Shown here in pieces: positions 30,068 to 38,946 of a stretch of 41,616 bases of DNA. Both the position numbers and the translations under genes were made by a program. Source of the DNA: Cyanobium sp. GTDB taxonomy: Bacteria > Cyanobacteriota > Cyanobacteriia > PCC-6307 > Cyanobiaceae. Below the pieces are notes generated by a model, which searched no databases, had not been told where the DNA came from, and was given only the letters and a program-made list of their open reading frames with translations. The stretch's first letter is position 1; the number at the start of each line of letters is the position of its first letter. Location of the stretch: positions 1 through 41,616 of the forward strand of contig SLIG01000087.1 in NCBI GenBank assembly GCA_007135755.1, read 5' to 3'.

Positions 30068-30523
30068 ATGCCGCTGCTGCTCTCCGGCAAGGGATTTCGC
30101 CAGGAGCTCGAGCGGGCCGGCGCCCTGGCCCTGTATGCACCCCTCGAAGGCGGCGCTGAAACCCGGCTGATGCGGCGCCTGCGGGCCGCTGGCTATCGCG
30201 CCCAGCTCACCTCGGCCCGGGGCCTGGGGGATCCGGAGGCCTTCCTGTTCCAGTTGCACGGGGTGCGTCCCCCCCACCTGGGGCACCAGAGCGTGGGCCG
30301 CGGTGCCGCCGTCGGCGAGACCTACCGGGTGATGCCCCAGCTCGGCGCCCTGCTGGAGGGCAATCAGCCGGTGCTGCTCTGGCTGCTGGAGGGTCAGGTG
30401 CTCTCCTCTGCTGAGCTGGCCTCGCTGGTTGATCTGACCAGCCGCGAGCCGAGGTTGAAGGTGGTGGTGGAACTGGGGGGCGCCCGGTCGCTGCGCTGGC
30501 AGCCCCTTCGCGAGCTGGTTTGA
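30068..30523 (+). CDS. ndhN: NAD(P)H-quinone oxidoreductase subunit N
   Basis: [43 protein letters not shown]; start internal to the track ORF. Confidence 0.95.
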   Translation: MPLLLSGKGFRQELERAGALALYAPLEGGAETRLMRRLRAAGYRAQLTSARGLGDPEAFLFQLHGVRPPHLGHQSVGRGAAVGETYRVMPQLGALLEGNQPVLLWLLEGQVLSSAELASLVDLTSREPRLKVVVELGGARSLRWQPLRELV

Positions 30524-31569
30524 TCCCGTCCCGCCGCAGTCCGGCCGCTGGGCTGCCCCCTGCTGCGCTGTCCCCTGAGGTCGCCCTGGCCAGGGGGCGC
30601 TGGGTGAAGTGGATCGCCGGTGCCAGCAATCAGGATCTGGCGGCGATCGAAGACCTGGCCGGCCTCTATGCCCTTGCCGGGGCCCACTGCCTCGATGTGG
30701 CCGCTGACGGGGCGGTGGTGGCGGCGGCGCGGCGGGGGATCAGCTGGGCGGAAGCCCATGGCGCGGCGCGGCCCTGGCTCATGGTGAGCCTCAGCGACGG
30801 CCAGGACCCCCATTTCCGCAAGGCCTGGTTCGATCCCCGCCGCTGCCCCCCCCGCTGTCCGAGGCCCTGTGAGCGGGTCTGTCCGGCCCTCGCCATCGGC
30901 GAGCGGGCCACCGGGGCTCCGGGGGTGCTGGCGGAGCGCTGCTATGGCTGCGGGCGCTGCCTGCCCGCCTGTCCGCTGGGATTGATCGAGGAGCGTGCAC
31001 GGGTGCTGGCACCGGAAGCAGTGGCTCCCCTGCTGGCCGCCCTCAGGCCGGAGGCTGTGGAGTTGCACACCAGCCCCGGCCGCCAGCAGGCGTTTGAGTG
31101 GCGCCTCGATCAACTGCTGGCCAGCGGGCTGTCGCTGCGGCGGGTGGCTGTGAGCGCCGCTGCGGAGGTGCCGGTGGCGGAGCTCTGGCAGCGCTTTGAC
31201 TCCCTGCGCGCCCGGGGCCTGCGCCCTCTCTGGCAGCTGGACGGGAGGCCGATGAGCGGCGATGTGGGCGATGGCACCGCCCGGGCGGCGGTGGCCCTGC
31301 TGGCCCGGCGTCGGCAGGCCATGCCGCCAGGGCCTCTGCAACTGGCCGGGGGCACCAATGGCCGCAGCCTGCCGCTGCTGGAAGCCACGCCGGCCCTGGC
31401 CCGGGCCTGCGCTGGCGTGGCCTTCGGCGGGGTGGCGCGCCGACTGCTGCAGCCGTTGCTGCTGCAGGCCCAGAGCCGGGGGGTGGCGTTGCGCCACGAC
31501 CCCGAACTGCTTCGCCAGGCTCTCGAGCTGGCCCGGTCGCTGCTGCGGCCCTGGCTAGAACGGACCTGA
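30520..31569 (+). CDS. ldpA: LdpA-like iron-sulfur protein (circadian light-input family)
   Basis: [32 protein letters not shown]; Cys motifs [14 protein letters not shown] and [15 protein letters not shown] start overlapping the ndhN stop. Confidence 0.92.
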   Translation: MIPSRRSPAAGLPPAALSPEVALARGRWVKWIAGASNQDLAAIEDLAGLYALAGAHCLDVAADGAVVAAARRGISWAEAHGAARPWLMVSLSDGQDPHFRKAWFDPRRCPPRCPRPCERVCPALAIGERATGAPGVLAERCYGCGRCLPACPLGLIEERARVLAPEAVAPLLAALRPEAVELHTSPGRQQAFEWRLDQLLASGLSLRRVAVSAAAEVPVAELWQRFDSLRARGLRPLWQLDGRPMSGDVGDGTARAAVALLARRRQAMPPGPLQLAGGTNGRSLPLLEATPALARACAGVAFGGVARRLLQPLLLQAQSRGVALRHDPELLRQALELARSLLRPWLERT

Positions 31570-31589
31570 TCCAGCCAGGGGCTACCCCG

Positions 31590-33263
31590 GTGTCCACGCA
31601 GCAGTCACCCCAGGGCATCACCGACGATCTCGATCGGCTGCTCGCGGTTCTTCCGGCTGCGGTGTCGGCGGCACTGGCCGGTGGACCGCAGCGCGAGCAG
31701 CTGCTGGAGGTGGTGCTCGATCTGGGGCGGGTGCCTGAAGCCCGTTACCCCGGCCGGGTGGTGGAACTGGGGGAGCGACCCATTGAGCGCGGTGACCTGG
31801 CTGCGGTGGTGGAGCGGCTGGGCGCCTTCGGCGGCGACAACCGGGCCGGCATCGAGCGCACCCTGCACCGCATCAGCGCCATCCGCAACCGCAGCGGCGA
31901 GATCGTGGGGCTCACCTGCCGGGTGGGCCGGGCCGTGTTCGGCACCGTGGCCATGGTGCGCGACCTGCTCGATGCCGGCCGCTCGCTGCTGCTGATGGGC
32001 CGGCCCGGGGTGGGCAAGACCACCGCCCTGCGCGAGATCGCCCGCGTGCTTGCCGATGAGCTGGGCAAGCGGGTGGTGGTGATCGACACCAGCAATGAGA
32101 TCGCCGGCGACGGCGACATTCCCCATCCCGCCATCGGCCGCGCCAGGCGCATGCAGGTCGCCCGGCCGGAGCTGCAGCACCAGGTGATGATCGAGGCGGT
32201 GGAGAACCACATGCCCGAGGTCATCGTGATCGATGAGATCGGCACCGAGCTCGAGGCCCTGGCGGCCCGCACCATCGCCGAGCGGGGGGTGGTGCTGGTG
32301 GCCACCGCCCACGGCAATGCTCTCGACAACCTGATCAAGAACCCCACCCTCAGTGATCTGGTGGGTGGCATCCAGTCGGTGACGCTGGGAGATGAGGAGG
32401 CCCGTCGACGCCGCACCCAGAAGACGGTGCTGGAGCGGGCCGCCGAGCCCACCTTCCCCCTGGCCGTGGAGATGCACAGCCGGGGACGCTGGCTGGTGCA
32501 CACCGACGTGGCCGCGACGGTGGACGCCCTGCTGCGCGGCCAGGCTGCCCGGCCTCAGGTGCGGGAACTGGGCGAGGACGGGCGCGTGCACATTCAGCAC
32601 GACCGCCCCCCCGCCGCCCCGGCCGGCAGCCGGGTCGTCGCTGGCGGTGCCGGGCCCGTGCGGCCGCGGCCCGCCGCCCATCCCCTGGCCGTGCCAGGGG
32701 GCATGGCCTCTCCTGCGGCCCTGGAGCCGTTCACAACCGTGCCGGCAGTGCCCCCGGGTGCGGCCCGGCCGCCCACTCCCCTGCGGGTGTACGGGGCCGG
32801 CATCCCCTCTCGCCTGCTGGAGCAGGTGGTGCGCGCCCGTTGCCTGCCGGCCCAGGTGGTGGCAGAACTCGACGCGGCCGATGTGGTGCTGAGTGTGCGC
32901 CAGCAGCTGGGCCGTGACCCCCAGGTGCGGCGCCGGGCCCGGGAGCTGGGGTTGCCGATCCTGGTGATCAAGAGCACGGCGTTGCCCCAGCTGCAGCGCG
33001 CCCTCGAGCGGTTGCTGGAGCGCCACCGCGGCGGCGCCTCGCCGACCCCTGAGCCTGTGGCCGGGGATGATCCCCACGGCGCCATGGAGGAGTGCCGGCT
33101 GGCCGTGGAGCAGGTGGTGCTGGCCACCGGCCAGCCGGTGGAGCTGCTGCCCCGCAGCGAGGAGATCCGCCGCATGCAGGCCGAACTGGCCGCCCGCTAC
33201 CGGCTGCGCACAGCGGTGTTCGGACGGGGTGAGGAGCAGCGCCTGCGGGTGTTTCCGGCCTGA
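31590..33263 (+). CDS. Ycf45-like R3H/AAA ATPase (SpoIIIAA-related)
   Basis: Walker [22 protein letters not shown]; Walker [16 protein letters not shown]-terminal R3H-like region; Pro/Ala-rich linker. Confidence 0.9.
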   Translation: MSTQQSPQGITDDLDRLLAVLPAAVSAALAGGPQREQLLEVVLDLGRVPEARYPGRVVELGERPIERGDLAAVVERLGAFGGDNRAGIERTLHRISAIRNRSGEIVGLTCRVGRAVFGTVAMVRDLLDAGRSLLLMGRPGVGKTTALREIARVLADELGKRVVVIDTSNEIAGDGDIPHPAIGRARRMQVARPELQHQVMIEAVENHMPEVIVIDEIGTELEALAARTIAERGVVLVATAHGNALDNLIKNPTLSDLVGGIQSVTLGDEEARRRRTQKTVLERAAEPTFPLAVEMHSRGRWLVHTDVAATVDALLRGQAARPQVRELGEDGRVHIQHDRPPAAPAGSRVVAGGAGPVRPRPAAHPLAVPGGMASPAALEPFTTVPAVPPGAARPPTPLRVYGAGIPSRLLEQVVRARCLPAQVVAELDAADVVLSVRQQLGRDPQVRRRARELGLPILVIKSTALPQLQRALERLLERHRGGASPTPEPVAGDDPHGAMEECRLAVEQVVLATGQPVELLPRSEEIRRMQAELAARYRLRTAVFGRGEEQRLRVFPA

Positions 33264-33300
33264 GCACCGGAGCCTGGAGGCAAGGCTCGGCCGGGGGCCG

Positions 33301-33330
33301 TTGACGAAGGGCAGGGCGCTGTGGGTAACT
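33301..33330 (+). promoter_or_regulatory. Candidate sigma70-type promoter upstream of tRNA-Gln
   Basis: TTGACG(33301-33306) - 18 nt - GTAACT(33325-33330). Confidence 0.3.
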
Positions 33331-33408
33331 GACTAGGCACACGGCGCTGCCGGTGCTGGAGTGGCCGCTGGAACCCTATCCCGCGTGTCCTCTCCTGCGT
33401 GTCTGCGT

Positions 33409-33480
33409 TGGGCCGTCGCCAAGTGGTAAGGCAGCGGGTTTTGGTCCCGCCATTCCTAGGTTCGAATCCTAGCGGCCCAG
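33409..33480 (+). tRNA. tRNA-Gln(UUG)
   Basis: TGGGCCG...CGGCCCA acceptor stem with G discriminator; GCGGG-TTTTGGT-CCCGC anticodon arm; GGTTCGAATCC. Confidence 0.97.
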
Positions 33481-33499
33481 TTTTTACCGCCTCCGCTCC

Positions 33500-34258
33500 A
33501 TGTCCGACACACCACTGCTGGTGTGCGATTTCGATGGCGTGCTCGTGGATGGCATGCCCGAGTACTGGTGGTCGGCCCGTCGCGCCGCCCTGGAGCTGTG
33601 GCCCGGCCTGGTGCTGCCCGAGCAGGCGCCCCCCGGCTTTGCCCGTCTGCGTCCCCTGATGCACCAGGGCTGGGAGATGGTGCTGATGGCGGCGGAACTG
33701 TCGCGCCCCGATCTGGATCTGCAGGCCCTGCTGGCCGCCTACCACCACGCCCTGCCCCAGGCGCTCCAGCGCTGGGGCTGGGGCTCCCAGCAGCTCCAGG
33801 CGGCCCTGGAAGAGGTGCGCCGGCAGGCCATGGCCCGCGACCTCCCGGGCTGGCTGGCGCTGCATCGCTTCTTCCCCGGCGTGGTGGAGCGGCTGCGCCG
33901 ACTGCCCGGCGAGCACGGTGAGTGGCTGGTGCTCACCACCAAGGGGGCTGCCTTCGCCCGCCGGATCCTGGAGGCGGCGGAGCTGGAGCCGCGCTGCGTC
34001 TACGGCCATGAGCAGGGCAGCAAGCCCGATGTGCTGGAGCGCCTGCTGGCCGAGGGCCGGCCGCTGTGGTTTCTGGAGGACCGGCGGCCGACCCTGGAGC
34101 AGGTGCGCGCCCGGCCACAGCTCGAGGCCGTGCGGTGCTTCCTGGTGAGCTGGGGGTACCTGGCCCCCGGCGACGCCGAGAACCTGCCGGAGGGGATTGC
34201 CTGGCTGGAGCCGGCGCAGTTTGCGCAGCCCCTGGCGCGCTGGCCGGGATCGGGATAA
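33500..34258 (+). CDS. HAD family hydrolase
   Basis: N-terminal LLVCDFDGVLVDGMPEYW; TTKGAAFARRIL; FLEDRRPTLEQV. Confidence 0.88.
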   Translation: MSDTPLLVCDFDGVLVDGMPEYWWSARRAALELWPGLVLPEQAPPGFARLRPLMHQGWEMVLMAAELSRPDLDLQALLAAYHHALPQALQRWGWGSQQLQAALEEVRRQAMARDLPGWLALHRFFPGVVERLRRLPGEHGEWLVLTTKGAAFARRILEAAELEPRCVYGHEQGSKPDVLERLLAEGRPLWFLEDRRPTLEQVRARPQLEAVRCFLVSWGYLAPGDAENLPEGIAWLEPAQFAQPLARWPGSG

Positions 34259-34272
34259 AGTACGTGTGTACT
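34259..34272 (+). promoter_or_regulatory. LexA (SOS) box upstream of recA
   Basis: AGTACGTGTGTACT fits the cyanobacterial consensus RGTACNNNDGTWCB exactly; overlaps the -10-like TACTAA (34269-34274). Confidence 0.75.
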
Positions 34273-34401
34273 AAGCGCCGCTGAGACGCGGGCGCCCCTT
34301 CGGTGGCACTGGCTTGTTGGAATCGCGAGCTCCGGGCCGGCCTCCATGGCCCCGGCAGGATCACCTCGCGGTCTGTTCCATCGCGCCATCCCCATGCCCC
34401 C

Positions 34402-34446
34402 CGATTTGAAGCCCGCTGACCTGAAGTCCGCTGACCTGAAGGTCGC
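34402..34446. repeat. 15-nt in-frame tandem repeat in the recA leader
   Basis: GATTTGAAGCCC-GCTGACCTGAAGTCC-GCTGACCTGAAGGTC, would encode [14 protein letters not shown]. Confidence 0.65.
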
Positions 34447-34498
34447 CAGCTCCAGCGACCCCCGTTTGCCCCTCCGCCACACTCCCCCCCACTCCGCC

Positions 34499-35638
34499 AT
34501 GGCCCCCACCGGTAACGCAGCCAGTGCCCCTGGAGCTTCCTCGGCCGCTGCCGGCAACGGCGCCGATGCCCGGGCCGCGGCTGAGCGCGAGAAAGCCCTG
34601 GGCCTGGTGCTCAACCAGATCGAGCGCAACTTCGGCAAGGGTTCGATCATGCGCCTGGGGGACGCCTCCCGCATGCGTGTGGAGACCATCTCAACCGGCG
34701 CCCTCACCCTCGATCTGGCCCTGGGCGGGGGCTACCCCAAGGGCCGGGTGGTGGAGGTCTACGGCCCCGAGAGCTCGGGCAAGACCACCCTCACCCTGCA
34801 TGCCATTGCCGAGGTGCAGCGCCGGGGCGGCGTCGCCGCCTTCGTGGACGCCGAGCATGCCCTCGATCCGGTGTACGCCGCGGCCCTCGGGGTCGACATC
34901 GAGAACCTGCTCGTCTCCCAGCCCGACACCGGTGAGATGGCCCTGGAGATCGTCGACCAGCTGGTGCGCTCAGCCGCCGTCGACATCGTCGTGGTCGACT
35001 CGGTGGCCGCCCTCACGCCACGGGCGGAGATTGAGGGGGAGATGGGGGATCTGGCGGTGGGCAGCCAGGCCCGTCTGATGAGTCAGGCGATGCGCAAGAT
35101 CACCGGCAACATCGGCAAATCAGGGTGCACGGTGATCTTCCTCAACCAGCTTCGCCAGAAGATCGGCGTCACCTACGGCAACCCGGAAACCACCACCGGT
35201 GGCAACGCCCTGAAGTTCTACGCCTCGGTGCGTCTGGATATCCGCCGCATTCAGACGCTCAAGCGTGGCACCGAGGAATACGGCATCCGCGCCAAGGTGA
35301 AGGTGGCCAAGAACAAGGTGGCGCCTCCTTTCCGCATCGCTGAGTTCGACATCCTCTTCGGCCGCGGCATCAGCACGCTGGGCTGTCTGCTCGACCTGGC
35401 CGAGGAAACCGGCGTGGTGGTGCGCAAGGGGGCCTGGTACAGCTACGACGGCGACAATATCGGCCAGGGACGGGACAACACCATCACCTGGCTGGAGCAG
35501 AACCCCGACCAGTGCGCCGAGGTGGAGCGCCTGACCCGCCAGAAGCTCACGGAAGGGTCCGAAGTGACGTCCAACTCCATGAAGCCCCTGGCGGCCGCGG
35601 CCCGCTCGGCTGAGCTGCCGGCCCCAGCCGCCGGCTGA
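34499..35638 (+). CDS. recA: Recombinase RecA
   Basis: [64 protein letters not shown] 34499 preferred; in-frame ATGs exist at 34346 and 34394. Confidence 0.97.
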   Translation: MAPTGNAASAPGASSAAAGNGADARAAAEREKALGLVLNQIERNFGKGSIMRLGDASRMRVETISTGALTLDLALGGGYPKGRVVEVYGPESSGKTTLTLHAIAEVQRRGGVAAFVDAEHALDPVYAAALGVDIENLLVSQPDTGEMALEIVDQLVRSAAVDIVVVDSVAALTPRAEIEGEMGDLAVGSQARLMSQAMRKITGNIGKSGCTVIFLNQLRQKIGVTYGNPETTTGGNALKFYASVRLDIRRIQTLKRGTEEYGIRAKVKVAKNKVAPPFRIAEFDILFGRGISTLGCLLDLAEETGVVVRKGAWYSYDGDNIGQGRDNTITWLEQNPDQCAEVERLTRQKLTEGSEVTSNSMKPLAAAARSAELPAPAAG

Positions 35639-35653
35639 CGACCGGGAGGAGCT

Positions 35654-36028
35654 TCAGGAGCGGCGCCTGGCCTGGATCACCACGCCGCTGTTGCCCGCCC
35701 CAGCCTCAACTGGGGCCGGGCCGGGCTCCTGCAGCACCTGGGCGACGCGCTGCAGCTCCTGGATGGCGTCAGCACCTTCGAGCTTCACCAGTTCGTGGCC
35801 GTCGCGGGATTCCACCCAACTGATGCCGAAGTCGGACACAAGGAAGCGGACCATGTGGTTGGTGCCCAGGTTGGCCACAAAGGAGGCGCTGGAGCCCTCA
35901 CGCCCGTCGCCACAGGTGTAGCAGGTGGCGGCCAGCCCGCGTTTCTGGAGGCTGAGGGCCAGAGCGTCGAGGCTGAGCACCAGATCGCGAACCAGGCAGC
36001 GGTATTGCTCGGCAAGACGGGGAAACAT
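35654..36028 (-). CDS. DUF1815-type cyanobacterial protein
   Basis: MFPRLAEQYRCLVRDLVLSLDALALSLQKRGLAATCYTCGDGREGSSASFVANLG recalled as DUF1815; not searched. Confidence 0.8.
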   Translation of the reverse strand: MFPRLAEQYRCLVRDLVLSLDALALSLQKRGLAATCYTCGDGREGSSASFVANLGTNHMVRFLVSDFGISWVESRDGHELVKLEGADAIQELQRVAQVLQEPGPAPVEAGAGNSGVVIQARRRS

Positions 36029-36140
36029 GGACGCGGGCCGGAAGATCTCTGGACAATAAGGTTTTCTTCAGATTCTCGTGGGTGTAAATACCGATCCCCA
36101 CACCGGATGTTCTCCGTTCCGGTCCAGTCCGCTCTCCCGC

Positions 36141-36389
36141 TCAGCCGTCGGCCAGGGTCCACCAGCCGGCCGCCGGACCGATGAAGCGCACCGTGATCCA
36201 GAAGATCACCAGGGCGGCGATGCCGATCCAGGCGCCCCGGGTGGTGATGGCCACGAAGCGGTCGGCCTGATTGCGGGTGAGTGGCAGCCAGGGCGCCAGC
36301 CGCGGGGCGTTGTCCACCTCGGCCGCCGCCGTGGGGCGGCTCTGCCGGGGGGGCAGGCCCTGGCTGTTGCGACGCCTGGCTTCGCCCAT
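36141..36389 (-). CDS. DUF2839-type small membrane protein
   Basis: MGEARRRNSQGLPPRQ...ITTRGAWIGIAALVIFWITVRFIGPAAGWW; one TM helix. Confidence 0.8.
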   Translation of the reverse strand: MGEARRRNSQGLPPRQSRPTAAAEVDNAPRLAPWLPLTRNQADRFVAITTRGAWIGIAALVIFWITVRFIGPAAGWWTLADG

Positions 36390-36395
36390 CGGTCT

Positions 36396-36411
36396 CTCAC
36401 GCGCTCGTGAG
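36396..36411 (-). repeat. Perfect hairpin just upstream of the DUF2839 start
   Basis: CTCACG-CGCT-CGTGAG. Confidence 0.5.
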
Positions 36412-36492
36412 GAAGGCTAATCAGGCCCCGGGCCGCTTCCGGAGCCCTCCATCCCTGAGCCTCGATGCGGGGGCTGCTCAGGGCGGGGGGCA

Positions 36493-37935
36493 TCAGTGCG
36501 GCAGCAAGCGGCTCAACGGCAGCCAGGGATCGAGGGCGCTGAGCACCTGCCGGCCCCAGCTCCTGCCGCGCAGGCGCCCATCGAGGATGGCCAGACGCCC
36601 CCCGGAGCGGCGCAGACCCGCCACCCCCAGCTGCAGGCGGGTCAGGCCGTCGGGTAGCAGGCGCTCGCGGAACCAGTCACGACCCTGGCGCCGCAGGGCC
36701 TGCACCTGGGCGGCCGTGAGTGGATCCTCCAGGCTGGCGATCGGCAACAGCGCCACCACCACCTGACAGGGCAGGGGCAGGCACTGCTGATGGTCCAGCC
36801 ACCAGCTCCAGCCGCAGCAGAGCACGCCGTTGGCGTCCGGGGCGGTGCTCTCCTGCACCACCCGGCTGCCGAATTCGGCGGCCAGGCCACTGGTGAGCGC
36901 CCGCCGCAAGGCCCCGTCGTCGAGGAGGATCACGGTCAGCCCCCCCTGCCCCAGCACCAGGCGGCGGCACTGCTCCAGCAGGTGCTGGCCAAAATGGGGA
37001 CTGTTGGGCAGAGGCTGCCTGAGCGGGGCGAACAGGGGCAGCGGATCGGCCAGGGGGGGATCCCCCAGCTCGACGCTCACCTGGGGGTTGAGTCCCAGCG
37101 GATCGCCTGTCTGAACGGCTGGGCTGAGCTGACCGATCACAACGGCGCCGCGCTGCTCGAGCAGCCCCTCGAGCACCGGCAGGGGCTCCAGGGGCTGGCG
37201 ATGCAGGGTCCACTGCAACAGTCGGGGATCGCGCTGGGCCCAGCTGGTCCAGCGCTGGTTGCCGCTGGCCAGCCAGCGGGGCCAGGGTTGGGGCAGTGGC
37301 CCGAGTAGGGCCAGCAGCTGCCGCAGGGGGGCTTCGTCCTCCTCTGCCAGCGGAACCAGCCCGCTGGGGCTGGGTGGATTGGCCAGCACCCGCCGGCTGA
37401 GCCTGGCGTGGAGCTCCAGCACGGCAGCGGCGGCGCTCGGTTGGGCACGCTGCAACTGGTCCCAGTGGGCTGGCTCCAGCCGGATTGCCAGCGCCTCCCG
37501 GAACTGTCCATCGAGCTGTTCGGCTTCGGGGAGCACCAGCTGGCGGTCTCCAAGAGCGCCCCGCCGCCAGGCGGCCACGAGCTGGTGGTGGCTGAGCAGC
37601 CACACCCTCGCTTCCCCCGGGTCCTCCCCCTCCAGACAGGGCAGGGCCAGCCGCGGGTCGGCGGCGAGCAACCGCGGCAGCTCCAGCTGCAGCAGCCGCT
37701 GGCGCAGGGGCGCGCTCACCACGACCGCCAGGCGGCTGTCGCTGAGGGCCAGGGGCACCAGCAGGCTGATCAGCCAGCTCGGATCGGTGCCCGGAGCAAG
37801 CCGCACCAGGGTGTGGTCGCGGCGGCGCAGGCTCCGGCCCACCAGGCGGCTGAGGGTGAGATGGTGGGGCCAGCGCTCGCTGCCCTCGCGCTGCAGCAGG
37901 GCCTTGAGCTGGTGGTGGGCGCGGGCTTCGAGCAT
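36493..37935 (-). CDS. DinG-helicase-like protein without recognisable ATPase motifs
   Basis: C-terminus RRSGGRLAILDGRLRGRSWGRQVLSALDPWLP resembles the end of DinG/XPD-type helicases; no P-loop or DEAH found. Confidence 0.55.
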   Translation of the reverse strand: MLEARAHHQLKALLQREGSERWPHHLTLSRLVGRSLRRRDHTLVRLAPGTDPSWLISLLVPLALSDSRLAVVVSAPLRQRLLQLELPRLLAADPRLALPCLEGEDPGEARVWLLSHHQLVAAWRRGALGDRQLVLPEAEQLDGQFREALAIRLEPAHWDQLQRAQPSAAAAVLELHARLSRRVLANPPSPSGLVPLAEEDEAPLRQLLALLGPLPQPWPRWLASGNQRWTSWAQRDPRLLQWTLHRQPLEPLPVLEGLLEQRGAVVIGQLSPAVQTGDPLGLNPQVSVELGDPPLADPLPLFAPLRQPLPNSPHFGQHLLEQCRRLVLGQGGLTVILLDDGALRRALTSGLAAEFGSRVVQESTAPDANGVLCCGWSWWLDHQQCLPLPCQVVVALLPIASLEDPLTAAQVQALRRQGRDWFRERLLPDGLTRLQLGVAGLRRSGGRLAILDGRLRGRSWGRQVLSALDPWLPLSRLLPH

Positions 37936-37994
37936 CCGCTGTCAGCCGGTGAGCCGGAATCGTAGGAAGCTGGCCCCAGGGCACTGCAGTCGTG

Positions 37995-38900
37995 ATGACA
38001 ACTTCCCCCTCCGCCGTCGCCGCCCCGCCAGCGGCGGCGGCCCTGCAGGGTCCGATCGGCCTGGTGGGCCTGGGTCTGATCGGCGGCTCCCTGGGGCTCG
38101 ATCTGCAGCGCTGCGGCCATCAGGTGCGGGCCTTGGTGCACCGTGCCAGCACGGCCGAGCGGGCCCGGCAGCGCGGCCTGGCCCAGGTGGTGGACACCGA
38201 CGCCGCGGTGCTGGCCGGCTGCCGGCTGGTGGTGCTGGCCCTGCCCCTCGACCGTTTGCTGGATCCCTCCCCCGCCCTGGTGGCCGCCCTGCCCGCCGAG
38301 GCGGTGGTCACCGACGTGGGCTCGGTGAAGGGACCGGTGCTGCGGCGTTGGCGCGGCCTGCATCCGCGTTTTGTGGCCAGCCACCCGATGGCCGGCAGTG
38401 CCGAGGCGGGGGTGGAGGCCGGCCGCGCCGATCTGTTCCGGGGCCGGCCCTGGGTGGCCACGCCGGAGGCCGGGGGGGATGGTCGGGACCTGGCGGCCGT
38501 TCAGGCCCTGGCCGTGGCGGTGGGGGCCCGCTGGCTCACCTGTGATGCCGCCGCTCACGACCGGGCGGTGGCGCTGATTTCCCATCTGCCGGTGCTCACC
38601 AGCGCGGCCCTGCTGCTGGCCGCTGAGCAGGGGGCCGCCGGCAGCCCGCAGGAGTGGGACCTGCACCGGCTGACCCGCGCCCTGGCATCCAGCGGCTTCG
38701 CCGACACCACGCGGGTGGGCGGGGGCAACCCGGAGCTCGGGGTGCTGATGGCCCGCTGGAACCGGGAGGCGTTGGCCGAGGCCCTGACGGGCTATAGGCA
38801 CTGCCTCGAGCAGCTGGAGCAGCGACTGGCGGCGGCCGACTGGGAGGGCCTGGAGGGAGAGCTGCGCCACTGCCGTGACCTGCGGCCGGAGTTTCTCTGA
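37995..38900 (+). CDS. tyrA: Prephenate/arogenate dehydrogenase
   Basis: IGLVGLGLIGGSLGLDLQRCGHQV; VTDVGSVKGPVL; FVASHPMAGSAEAGVEAGRADLF. Confidence 0.93.
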   Translation: MTTSPSAVAAPPAAAALQGPIGLVGLGLIGGSLGLDLQRCGHQVRALVHRASTAERARQRGLAQVVDTDAAVLAGCRLVVLALPLDRLLDPSPALVAALPAEAVVTDVGSVKGPVLRRWRGLHPRFVASHPMAGSAEAGVEAGRADLFRGRPWVATPEAGGDGRDLAAVQALAVAVGARWLTCDAAAHDRAVALISHLPVLTSAALLLAAEQGAAGSPQEWDLHRLTRALASSGFADTTRVGGGNPELGVLMARWNREALAEALTGYRHCLEQLEQRLAAADWEGLEGELRHCRDLRPEFL

Positions 38901-38946
38901 GGGGCCGGATCAGCGGGGCAGGGGAGCCCTGATCAGGGCTCCAGGA

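Noticed and set aside
31605-33077. 490-aa minus-strand ORF opposite the Ycf45-like gene
   Set aside because: Antisense to a gene with clear Walker motifs; low-complexity composition.
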